Below the pieces are notes generated by a model, which saw only the letters and a program-made list of their open reading frames with translations, had not been told where the DNA came from and searched no databases. Made by a program: the position numbers and the translations under genes. DNA of 30,181 nucleotides from Ettlia oleoabundans (Eukaryota > Chlorophyta > Chlorophyceae > Chlamydomonadales), in NCBI GenBank assembly GCA_019693395.1, contig JAAMXP010000578.1:1-30181 (forward strand), given 5' to 3'. Within the stretch, counting starts at the first letter, position 1. Each line of letters opens with the position of its first letter. Positions 20,682-30,181 of this stretch are shown piece by piece.

Positions 20682-21126
20682 TGTCGTGCGACCGACAAGA
20701 CAAGCAAGCTTGAAGCGCTCGAGTGTGGGAATCGAGTGATTGCAAATCGTGTTGCCGTGTTGGTTTATGCGCAAACCGCCCGAAAGACTCAATCAGCATC
20801 CGCACTGGCCGACAATTCAACTTCGTAGATGCATGCAATGCTGTGTTCGACCATTCACCCCGCTACGCCACGTCATCTGCGCCGCAGCCCAACAGCCATC
20901 AAAACCATGCCGCCATGCCACAAGGGCTGGCGAGTCAGTTACAGTGCACGAGTAGCAGAGTAAGATTGATTGAATGGTGATGATTGATACAAGTCCAGGG
21001 GCATGAAGTTACAACTACAAGCAGCAGTGCCGGTGTCCAGCCACTGTCAGCTCTGCTTCCAGCTGCTGGCACCATGAGCGACTGTGTTAACGCGAGACCA
21101 GCAGGGAAACTAGGGACTTTGTGCTG
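20682..21126 (-). promoter_or_regulatory. KTI12 promoter and 3' UTR of the upstream small gene
   Basis: These 445 bases lie between two minus-strand genes. TGTAA on the minus strand occurs at 21009-21013 and again at 20939-20943; the first is 114 bases past the stop at 21127 and is a good poly(A) candidate. The rest should contain the KTI12 promoter. The ORFs here show no recognisable protein. Confidence 0.45.
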
Positions 21127-22030
21127 TCACTTGCAGAACTTGTCTGCCTTCATTGCTGCTCGCATGTCAAGCCGCTCTTCTGCCGTCTTGCCTTTGACTT
21201 TCTTAGTGTATCCTGCAGTGGGACAGAAGGGGCAAGTAGATTGGTGGGTGAACCAGTGGGCTGTGGCTGGTCGAGAATGCTGTCAAAGCGAAAAAGCCAA
21301 GCTTGACCACAACGAAACAGAGGCGGCGCAACAATACCAGAAACGAAGGTCTCTGCATGGTGAGCTGCAACTCCCAGGCAGCAACTAGGCTAGCCGAGGC
21401 CATTGCCTAAGGCCAAGACCCAACCAGAAGGCAGCCACCTATCATTGAATGATGAATGGCGGCCATTGGAGGCGTGAACAACCCACATGCACAACTCCGC
21501 CCTCACCGTGCAATATCTCTGGTGCCGCTGCATAGCCGCTGCCCCACGGTGTGGACTTGGCTTTGCCTGTCCTGGCCTTGGCCATCTCTAGTGCAAACTC
21601 CTCCTCATATGCCTTGCCGCTCATCACGCTCACACCTGCCGCTTTAACTGCAAAAGGATGATGGCCAAAGATAAAAAAGGCGATAAAGAGGAGGCGCAGG
21701 TGGATTATAGGGCAACGGCAACGCAGTTACCACTTAAGTCAGCAACTGGATTTAGCCCAGAGCAGAGCAGTAACTGTGCACTCACGTGCCGCCTCCTGCT
21801 GCTTCTTCTCCTCCTCAGTTAGCTCCTTCTCCGGTTTCTTGTGCTTCTTCTTCTTTTTCTTCTCCACGCCTGTGCTCTGCAGGACGCAAAGGACATGCCC
21901 GGGTGGGTGTCCGCTGCCGCCTGCGTGTTGGCCGCCGCACCGCCCGCTACTTGTCCCCCTGTCGGCTGCTCCTACCGCGCACCTTGACCTGCAGCCCTCC
22001 CTTGAGGACAAGCTTGCCTCCTACAGGCAT
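21127..22030 (-). CDS. Small Lys-rich conserved protein of unknown function
   Basis: Four exons on the minus strand: 22030-21983, 21876-21786, 21647-21507, 21212-21127; 121 residues, in phase. It starts MPVGGKLVLKGGLQVK, followed by a lysine run (VEKKKKKKHKK) and an acidic/basic helix (ELTEEEKKQQEAA). SGKAYEEEFALEMAKARTGK and STPWGSGYAAAPEILHGY come next, and it ends TAEERLDMRAAMKADKFCK. The N-terminus (K-L-x-L-K-G-G then poly-Lys) is reminiscent of the FAM32A nucleolar family, but the C-terminal half is different. The ending looks strongly constrained, and I believe similar small proteins occur in other protists and plants, but I cannot name the family. The poly-Lys stretch suggests a nuclear or nucleolar location (inference). 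The ATG at 22030 gives a compact 16-codon first exon. It shares a 296-base divergent promoter with TWD40-2. Confidence 0.8.
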
Positions 22031-22326
22031 AGTGCCGGCCTCCCGGCGCGGGAGCGCGCAGGTTCCGGTGCAGAGAGTGCGGGTGTGCTACAACGACAGC
22101 TGAGACGAAAGAGACGGTTACCTCAAACGCCACCAAACCCACGAAAGGAGGCTGCACGGCCCACAGGTCGCACACCGTCTCGTCATTGACAGGCTGGCAG
22201 CAGCGATGAAGATGTCAGGTTTGGCAGGGTTGCTGGCCCCCCACGCGCGCGTGACAGGCGAAGATCACTTGCGGTAGTGCTTGGAGCTTAGCATATCAAG
22301 CTCTTGAGCACCTGAAGAGGGGGGCA
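22031..22326. promoter_or_regulatory. Bidirectional promoter between the small Lys-rich gene and TWD40-2
   Basis: 296 bases lie between two divergent start codons. No TATA box stands out. The small open frames inside it do not continue through plausible splice sites. Confidence 0.45.
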
Positions 22327-25300
22327 ATGGCGGAAACCTCGCCCCCTCCTCCGACCCGCTTGGCATTTGGAACCAGCTCCCAAGAGCTGCTGAATGTTCA
22401 AGCCGTGCACAGCACACGGGAAAAAGTCGATCGCGTAGAGTTCCACCCGGTCCAACCGTGGATCGCAGCAGTGGACAGGAACAGCTCCATCACTGTTTGG
22501 AACTATGAGTCCGACGAGGTGATCTACAACGTCCAGCTGGGCGGCGCGGACGAGGCAGGGCTGCAGGAGGCGGCGCTGCGGCAGCGCGCCGACCGCGGCG
22601 CTGGCGGAGAGGCGCACCTTTCTGCTGCGGCGGCGGCTATGCAGGAGGCCAGCCTGGCAGCCAAGGGCACAGCCTCTGGTATGGTTAAGGACATCAAGTT
22701 TTTCGACATGGACACCTGCTTCTGGCAGATTGCTCGGCAGCACTGGATGCAGTATGGTGCCAGCGACGACACCACCATCCCCTACCTGGGTGCGTGCGCT
22801 GGCACGGTGGCATTGGCTCTGGCTTGTCTGTCTGTGACAGCACACTGTGCAGTGTCAATGAGGGGCACTTGATTTGATGACTGCTAGGTGCTGGGGTGTC
22901 TGGGCAGATGCGGTTCTGGGCTGTTGGGTGAGGCAGCAGGCACTTCTGAAGCGCTGCTGCCCCAATCGGATGCTGCCTGGTGCTGTGGCGTTGCTGCAGG
23001 CATATACAAGGGCCTCCAGGGCAAGCGCTGGCTGGTGATGGCTTGCGAGAACAAGGTGCGGCTGCTATTGAATAAACTTGAGCAAGCTGTCGACATCTGC
23101 TGCTGCATGCGCAATGTTCGGGCGAGCTGTCCCTTGCGTTGCCATCCTCTCTCAGCCAGAGCAGCCCCCCCCCCCTTCTCCTTGGAGGATTTCGCTATTT
23201 GGCTGGCTCGGCAGCCTGCCAGCTAAAGCACTGCTGAGTGCTGGCTGTACCCAGTCTGTGGCTCAGTAACCGCCGCATCCGCAGCTGGGTGCGAACACCA
23301 ATTGGTGCCTCCTCACCTGCCGTCTGCCGTGTCACCACCCCTTCTGCCTCATTTTTGCCACATCGGTATCTTGCCTGGGAGCTGTTTTTGTCGCTCTACC
23401 ACCCTTTCCCAGGTTTTCGCTGTAGTACACGTTTCAATACACTACTTGTTTCCATCAATGTGCCTGTGCAGGTTGTGATGCATGACCTTGCCTCAGCCGA
23501 CAGCCGGGACATCCCACGCTCAGCCTGCTTTGAGTCTAAAGCAGCCACCTCCCTCGCCTTCCTGCTGCTCAACCTGCCCAGCCTCATGTCGTATGGGGCG
23601 CCCGGCAGCCAGGCTGGCAGCCATCAGGCAAGCAAGCGCCGCTACAAGACCCGTACCGGGGAGATGCTGCATGGCACATGAGCAATGTTGCTATTGGTGC
23701 TGCAGTCAGAACAGCGGCTGCAGTGCCTGCCTGCTTCTTCAACCTGCGCTGTCCAGCTCTGTCAAAGCAGCTTTGGTGTACTCTGTCTGTCGCAAGGCTG
23801 CTGCTGCAGGTACTTTACCAGTACCTTACCAGTAACAGTAAAAAGCATATATACCCTGCACACTGTGCCCCGCTGCAGCCCAGCCTGATGCCTGTCATGG
23901 CGGTGGGCACCTCCGGCGGCAGCATCTACCTTATCGGCCCTGACACAATGACCGTGTATGCTAAGCTGAGGTGAGGGCAGCGATAGAGGGTGTGATGGGG
24001 CCAGGTGGGTGTTGGGCAGTTGGATGGCGCAACATGGTGCCTGGGAGTGGAGAGCGGCAGCCGAGCAGGATCACAAGCATCTCAGGGCAGCGCTGAGCCG
24101 CCTTTGCAGCCGAGTCCGTGCACGCCAGCTCAGCTAGCATGGCCCTTTGATGGTGCACCCGCTGGCGACACAGCCCTGCTGTCGTGTTTGGCTGCACAAC
24201 TGCAGTGGTGCCCACGGCAAGGCAGTGACAGCCCTGCTGCCACTCGCAAGTGAGACGCCGGGCGGCCCAGACATGCTGCTGTCAGCAAGTGCAGACGGCT
24301 CTCTGGCAGGTGAGCGCTACCTGTGCCTGCTGCCTGCCAATCTTATCAACAGATATGCGTTGCCCGGGCGGCTCCCTCCCTCTCGGTGGTCGCTGCAGCA
24401 TATTGCTGCCTGCTGTGGTTCCCAGCTTCATTTGCAGGTCGTCCTGCTTATGTTGGCAGTAACGGCTGCTGTGCATGTTCATCTGTCACTCTATGCATAG
24501 AAACATGCACTTGAAAATGCTTCCACCCTCACCTTAGCCATGCATGGTCTGTCCACCTCTCTTTCTTGCAGTGTGGGACCCCTCACGTACGCCGATCAAG
24601 GGCACTGACCGCGAGGTTGCCCCCAAGCATTCCTTCAAGGCGCATGACAGCGGAGTGTCGGTGAGAGCCACCACACAGCAGCAGTGTAACACAACTGCCA
24701 CTGCCGCTTCCCTCTGCCTGCTGCCCATGTGTCAAGCCAGGTATTAAGAGGCAGAACAGGTCTATAGTGGTTGGCGGTTTGTTTTGGGATTTTTTGTGGC
24801 AGCAGTATTTTCCATCCTCTCCTTCCTGTAAGGAAGGAAAGCGGATAGAAACTGCTGCTGCAACAAATGCCCAACTCAAACCGCTTTCTCACGGCAAAGC
24901 TAGCATCGACCTTCACTCCGTGCGCTCTCACTGTATGCTCTCTTGATTTACCCTCGTTGCCTTATCCCAGGCCATGACTTACTTCCTTAGCTACACAGAA
25001 ACGCCCGCGCCACCAGTGCTTCGCCTGGCCACCACAGGTGGGCTCGCTGCATTGACTGTACCCAAAACAGCTTTTGCAGGCACTGATCAGCTGGGCTGGG
25101 TGGTGGGGGGGGTGGGGTGGGGGTACTTGCTGGTCTTTCCTATGCACTTGCCTGTGCACTCGCATTGAACACCTCGTTTGTACCTCAGTGGCCGTGTCCA
25201 CGGCGTTTGGTTGCTCAAGCACATGGAGGTGCAAGCATGTGTTCCCGCCTGCAGGGGAGGACAAGCGGGTTCACATGTGGGAGGTTGGCAGCTGGAAGCC

Positions 25301-28300
25301 CTTTGCCAAGGCACAGCCGCTGCAGAAGGCGGGGTGCCACAGCATCGGCTGGGCCCCTTGGGGCGGCACAGGGCTGGGTGCTCACCCATCACTGGTGCTG
25401 GCAACAGGTAAGGGAGTCAGTGTTTTCGGCAGCACAATGCTGGCTTGCTGGCTGATTGTCTGACTTTGCGTTTGCCCTGGCTGTGCTGTTGGGGCAGGCT
25501 AGCGGGTTGACGTGTGCTGTTTGGCTGGCTTTTCCATCTCGAGCTCAACCCTGGCACCGCTCCCATGGTCAGCATGCAACCACGGCTCCCTACTATTGGC
25601 CAGTCAGCTTCCCGTCTCATAATAGCGGCTCTGTTACTAGAAGAAATCGCCCCATTCACGCGGTTCGCCTTCCGCTGCACGTCAATGTGTGCGTGCTTGC
25701 ATATTAGACCTGCGCGCTTGCTCCCTCCCACATACGCACACAAATGAACATGTGTGTCCCTGCAGGAGAGGCGCCCCTAGTGTTGGGCCTTGACCCTGCC
25801 ACCGGGGGCATGGAGCGGTACATTGGGCTGGAGGGCAAGATAGACCACGGTCAGAAGAAGATACCAAAGATCTATCACCTTGCAGTGCACCCCACCAGGT
25901 GCAGACAGCTGTGTCCCTGTGTGAATGCTGGGTGCTTGGGCGCTGACTCAGCAGCCATTCCAAAAGTGACCACTATATTCCGATAGCAACCACTATATTA
26001 ACTTTTTGTCAGTGCCCCACCAGAGTGTGTGGATGTGGTGTGCATGCGAGCACTGTACAGCCTGCGAGCATGCGAATGTATTGCCAACTTGTGTCTACTG
26101 CATAAACGCCCCTGCAGGCCGCACTTGGTGGCTGCAGCCACCAACACTGGTGCGGTGCTGATGTCTTTTTACGCAAACGAGCGGCCGCCAGTGGTGGCGT
26201 TGCCAGCCCAGGTATGCGGTTGGCGGCGGGGCTTGGCAGAATTTGCCCTATGCTGTACTGACTATGGAGTATGGCTTGATTCCAAGCCGCTCTGCCCCTG
26301 CCGCCCCTACAACCCACCTGCGAGCATGCCAAGAGTTTGTGCCCCACTACCTCTAGCTGGATCCATGCTTCTATGTTCTTTCTTGTACAGGTGGTAACTC
26401 TGGAGGCGTTGTTGAAGCAGAACGATGGGGCCGCCGAGCGGGGCACCACCGACGGCGCTGGTGGCGGCAAAGGCGCACAAGGTTTAACCTATGTGATGGC
26501 CTCTGGTGGCAAGTTGTGGTCCACGGCGTTTCGCATGGAGAGCCAGCGGGCGGAGGGTGCAACAGAGCGCACCGTCAGGTGTGCTGCATGCTGCATGTTC
26601 GACCTGTGTTGCGGTATGCTGTGTTGCGCTATTCTGTGCTACGCTGACCTGTGCTGTGGTCCATGCTAGTGCCAGCTGGCAGCACATGAAGCCCCACGAT
26701 GATAACAGAGCAGCATAAAGCATGCAGAGGGTGTGCGGGAGAGGAGAGGCTTTCAATGTGCTGCCGGTGCAGCACCAGCACCACCCAGCAATGTGGCAGC
26801 CACACATCTCCCTGCTCGCACCTCGCTCTCTACCTTGGTAACAACCAACCATGCAGTCTGTTATACTACTTGCCCTCACCTCACCCTGCGACCTTGTCTG
26901 CGCATTCTTCTTGCTTTGCAGCTTGGCAGCGGGCACTCGGGAGCCAATTGCGGCTCTGGACCACCCGGGCCGCCCCCTGCTGGCCTGCAGCGCCAGCGGG
27001 CGCAGCATCAGCGCTGTGTGGCCGCACCTGCGCGCCTATGCAGTGTACAGCCTTGCCCCCACGGGAACCTGGGAGGTGGTGGACAGAGGTGAGGATGCTT
27101 CTCTTTTTGCGTCATGCTTGATGGGGCGCGAGTTGAGGCAGTCAACCAACCCAGCCGGCTTGTTCGATGTATTTGTGACGGTTGATTATACGTATAGCAT
27201 CAAAATTGCAAGGCTATGCATGAGTAGTTACTTTCAGGCTTGGCGTTGATTCCTGAACTGCGGCTCTGTGCAACAACTTCGATTTCCTCCTGTGATGCAG
27301 GCTCCGGCAACAACGTGGTTTGGAGCAGCACGCAGCCCATGTACGCCGTCATCTCAGGTGGGTGCTGGGAGGGGCCGTTTTGTTACCCAATTTTTATATC
27401 ACCCTCACTGCTCCTGATCCAAATGCACTGCTGCCCTGCCCCTTATGCTGCACCGCTGTACTGCAGTGCCCAACATCCCCACCTTGGCTCCCAAGAAAAA
27501 GAAAGGCTTCTTTGGCGGGAAGAAGGCGGCGCAGCAGCAAGCAGAGGAGCAGGCAGCGGCAGCAGCGGCGCGTGCAGCTGCCGCATCAACAACAGTGGAG
27601 GTGCATGTGGTGAATGAGGAGGCGGGGAGCCAGGTCGGTTGTGTCTTTCTTGTTGTGATCTTCTTATGGTTCTAGCTTTGATTGCCTGGCGGCAGCATGG
27701 CATCGCAGTGTTTGGGCATCACAGGATGTGCCAGCACTTCTGCGATCGCCAGCACTTTGGACAGAATTGAACTCAATCAACCATGTATCTGTATGCTGAG
27801 CATTTGTAGTGTCCATCTGCCCGCCCGCCTGCCCACCTCCAGCTCCTTTGCTTTGCTGCGTTTGCCTGGGTTGTTTGCTGGCCTGCACCCTCTGACTGCC
27901 CAACAGCTTGTGCTACTCTTTTTTCTTTCTTCTTTCTTCTTTCTTCTTTCATCCTTTCAATACTTCCCTTCCTTTCTTTCTTGCAGTTTGTGGCCACGCA
28001 CGAGGTGCGGCTGGGGGGCGAGCAGCCTGTGCTGCTGCATGGCGGCGGCCTGCTGGGGGTGGTGCTCAACAAGCTGGTACCCAGCGGCACAGGTGGGCTG
28101 CACAATTTTTTTTTTGTTGAACCCCGGTTGTATTTGCCGAGCATATTTTACCCGTAACTTTAGGGTTGAACCCCTTGCACCCATACTTTTTTGTTGAACC
28201 CGTTCCATACCTGCTTGGTGGCATACTCCTACCCCCCCACCTTTCTGCGCACGCTGTCTTATCCCTGCTGGTATGCCGCTGCTTGCCACGTGTCCCTGCA

Positions 28301-30181
28301 GGCCGGGTGCTGCAGTTTGTCAGTTGGAAGGGCTTTGCCCCAGTGGGGCCCGAGCTGCCAGAGCCTGTATGGGTCAGGTGGGCTCTGATGCAAGGTCAAA
28401 AAGGTCATGTACGCATCAAGGAGTGGCAGGGCCACATCAGCTTAGTAGCCCTAGCCAGCATGTGCACTGTCAGCGTCCAGCCTGTCACCAGCGGGGCAAT
28501 GAAGTTGTTTACCTCCAGGACCGCCCGCTGCCCCCTTTGGCTCGCTTGACTTGCCTCTGGACTCAAGATTAGCGCCCCTGCCTGCCAGCATTAATGTTTG
28601 CCCAATGCCCGCACGCCCCGCGCCCGCCCCCCCCCGCGCCCGACCACACACACACCACCCCACGCATGCACGCGCCCGCACACCACCACCACCATGCCCA
28701 CCCACCCACGAATCGCCTGTGTCTGCAGTTGGGAGCCTGAGTGCACCCTGCTCGCACTGGCGTACCAAAACACAATCGAGCTGTGCCGCACACGCCCGGC
28801 ATTCGAGCGCTTTGCCTCTGTGTCAATCGCAGACTCGGTGGCAGGTGCGGGCCCAACCTAGCTGGGTTGTTTGGTGTTATTATTGCAACTTTCTCGTGTG
28901 GAAAAGCGGTTATGTTGAGACAGTGGAAGGGCAGAGTGCACTGGAGTTGAGTGTGGTTAGCTGCACCCTCTAGTTGACGCGAGTTGAATGGTTGCCGTTG
29001 CTTCATTGCCTGTTTGCTGCCATTGCTTCACTCTTCAGTGGCAGCACATGGGTCGATTTGCAGATGGGAGCGCTCCCATCCACCCACCATCACATTTAGG
29101 AACACATGCACGCGTTACACCCATCCAAAACTTACAGCCTCACACCTTTTAGTCTAATCACGCTCTGGTTGTGGCGGGTGGTGCAGGGTTGTGGCAAAGC
29201 CGCCAGCTGTATGTGTCCAGCCCCGCCTCGCTGCATGTGGTGTTTGCTGACCCGGTCACCTCCTTCGTGCAGGAAGTTCAGGTGTGTCGGGGTGGCTCCT
29301 TTTATGATTTGGTGCCTGTTGCGTGTTTTTATGTCTTTGCGCCTTGTGGGTGGTGATGGCTTGGGCTGTGGGTTACATATGCGTGTGGCTACATACAAGT
29401 CCGGTGGTGTGGTGGAATTGAGTGCTTCACTTGTGTGTGGCAGGAGTGTGCTGCTGGTGCTGCTGCTGGGTTCGGGCGCTACTGCTCCTTAGCTCAATCG
29501 TAATCGCCCCTGATGCCCCTGTCGCTGCTGCTTGTGCCGGAAATTTTGCATCAGGCCATTTTGATTTGCCGCACTTGGGCTGGTTGTTCGGCTGTTTGTA
29601 TTCCACCCTTGCAGCTGGCCAGTTTCCAGGGCGGCGTGGACGGCAAGACCAGCGCTGCCGCTGAGGCCACGCCACTGCCACCTGAACAGATGCGGCCGGC
29701 GGGCCCCATCACTCTGGCAGGTGCATAGTCGCTAGTATCAACAGCGCCTGTGTTTCGGTAGTGTTGGTTGGTTTGTGAGGTGCGGTTGTTGGGCTGCAAC
29801 TTGCAACGACCGTGCGTGTTTTAGGACCATTCGCATGGGCTTTTTTGCAGCCAACTGTTTCAAATTTGACAGTTTTCAACAGGTGGCAAGCAAACAGTGA
29901 GACATCTCAAGCCTGCTCCCAATTTGTGACCCCTCGTGTCTGTGCTGGTTGGTGCTTGTGTCGGGCACCTATTCTTGCTGCAGGCGTGCGTCACAGCTAT
30001 CTGTGGCTGGCCGACTGCCTGGGTAGCCCCTTCCTCATCTCCTTGCGCCACCCCGGCCTGCGCCTGCGGTGCCTGGCTGCCAGGGGAGAGATCACCACAG
30101 CGCGGACCATTGCAGAGCGAGGCGAGGGGTTTGTGCGGAGTGGGCTTTGGTTGCAAGCCACACACACGATCAGAGAGCTGT
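22327..30181 (+). CDS. TWD40-2: TWD40-2-type WD40 subunit of TPLATE/TSET complex (runs off right edge)
   Basis: Twenty exons: 22327-22789, 23000-23055, 23472-23627, 23879-23970, 24206-24309, 24572-24660, 24971-25037, 25255-25407, 25766-25898, 26118-26211, 26391-26578, 26922-27088, 27301-27357, 27467-27633, 27987-28092, 28302-28377, 28729-28844, 29187-29281, 29615-29720 and 29984 to the edge; 894 residues, every junction in phase. Landmarks follow Arabidopsis TWD40-2 (At5g24710, from memory): VEFHPVQPWIAAVDRNSSITVWNY, WLVMACENK, HGKAVTALLPL, FKAHDSGVS, a Lys run then Ala-rich linker (PKKKKGFFGGKK), LHGGGLLGVVL, RQLYVSSPASLHVVFAD, LASFQ, LISLRHPGLRLRCLAARGE. The protein is a beta-propeller pair followed by an alpha-solenoid, built like coatomer subunits. 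It acts in plasma-membrane endocytosis as part of TPLATE (plants) or TSET (other eukaryotes). Intron 3 uses a GC donor (CAG/GCAAGC). The rest of the solenoid lies beyond the window. Confidence 0.87.
24820..24838 (+). repeat. Hairpin with a TGTAA loop in TWD40-2 intron 6
   Basis: TCCTTCC (24820-24826) and GGAAGGA (24832-24838) are perfect inverted arms around a five-base loop that reads exactly TGTAA. The structure lies about 135 bases before the 3' splice site at 24970. Confidence 0.8.
26579..26661 (+). repeat. Degenerate GTGCT/TGTTGC repeat at start of TWD40-2 intron 11
   Basis: Roughly ten-base units of the form CTGTGYTRCG repeat from the 5' splice site (GTGTGC at 26579) to about 26661. 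Composition and position match the GTGCT arrays in intron 7 of both SDR genes. Confidence 0.65.
27917..27986 (+). repeat. Long repetitive polypyrimidine tract before TWD40-2 exon 15
   Basis: About 70 bases almost entirely of T and C, including consecutive TTTCTTC units at 27925-27950, run up to the 3' splice site (CAG ending at 27986). It is much longer than the tracts at the other introns of this gene. Confidence 0.85.
28106..28201 (+). repeat. Three GTTGAACCC copies in TWD40-2 intron 15
   Basis: GTTGAACCC occurs at 28116-28124, 28165-28173 and 28193-28201. Two copies are preceded by a T run of at least six bases. The spacing is irregular (49 and 28). No known element is recognised. Confidence 0.75.

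Noticed and set aside
28560..28720. C-rich tract with CACACA and CCACCCAC runs
   Set aside because: Ordinary low-complexity sequence before a 3' splice site; no regular repeat-spacer structure, so not a CRISPR array.
1..30181. tRNA, rRNA, transposase, integrase or reverse transcriptase genes
   Set aside because: Looked for on both strands; no cloverleaf, rRNA core or transposon protein motif recognised.

Overview
The window looks like nuclear DNA of a green alga (Chlorophyta, possibly a trebouxiophyte). It is GC-rich. Its genes are split into many short exons by introns of roughly 110-430 nt, whose 3' ends very often read CTGCAG. TGTAA motifs, the usual chlorophyte poly(A) signal, lie downstream of most stop codons, and the protein families are plant/algal. 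I see no bacterial operon, CRISPR array, tRNA, rRNA or intact transposon. All gene models were assembled by eye; every accepted junction keeps the reading frame. The species cannot be named from this sequence alone.

Layout, left to right: (1) minus strand, 5' part of an ABCA-type ABC transporter, running off the left edge (1-2550). (2) Plus strand, ten-exon receptor-like TKL kinase with signal peptide and one membrane segment (3353-7972). (3) and (4) Minus strand, a tandem pair of dihydroflavonol-reductase-like extended SDR genes (9773-12907 and 13279-16047), ten exons each, eight of them identical in length between the copies. (5) Plus strand, a CCDC112-type coiled-coil protein (16300-18106). 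(6) Minus strand, KTI12, the Elongator-associated P-loop protein (18475-20681). (7) Minus strand, a 121-residue lysine-rich conserved protein with no name I can give (21127-22030). (8) Plus strand, the first 20 exons of TWD40-2, a beta-propeller subunit of the plant endocytic TPLATE/TSET complex, running off the right edge (22327-30181).

The genes alternate in orientation and form divergent promoter pairs (1/2, 4/5, 7/8) and convergent 3' pairs (2/3, 5/6). At 2/3 a single 10-bp palindrome carries a poly(A) signal for both strands. At 5/6 the predicted transcripts overlap tail to tail. Apart from the SDR duplication, the neighbours share no evident pathway; this is an ordinary compact algal chromosome segment and not a single multi-gene system. 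The most useful points are the palindromic shared poly(A) site, the exon-length conservation of the SDR pair, the GTGCT-type repeats placed right after 5' splice sites, two GC-AG introns, the unusual HMD/DVG kinase, and the presence of TWD40-2 and CCDC112.
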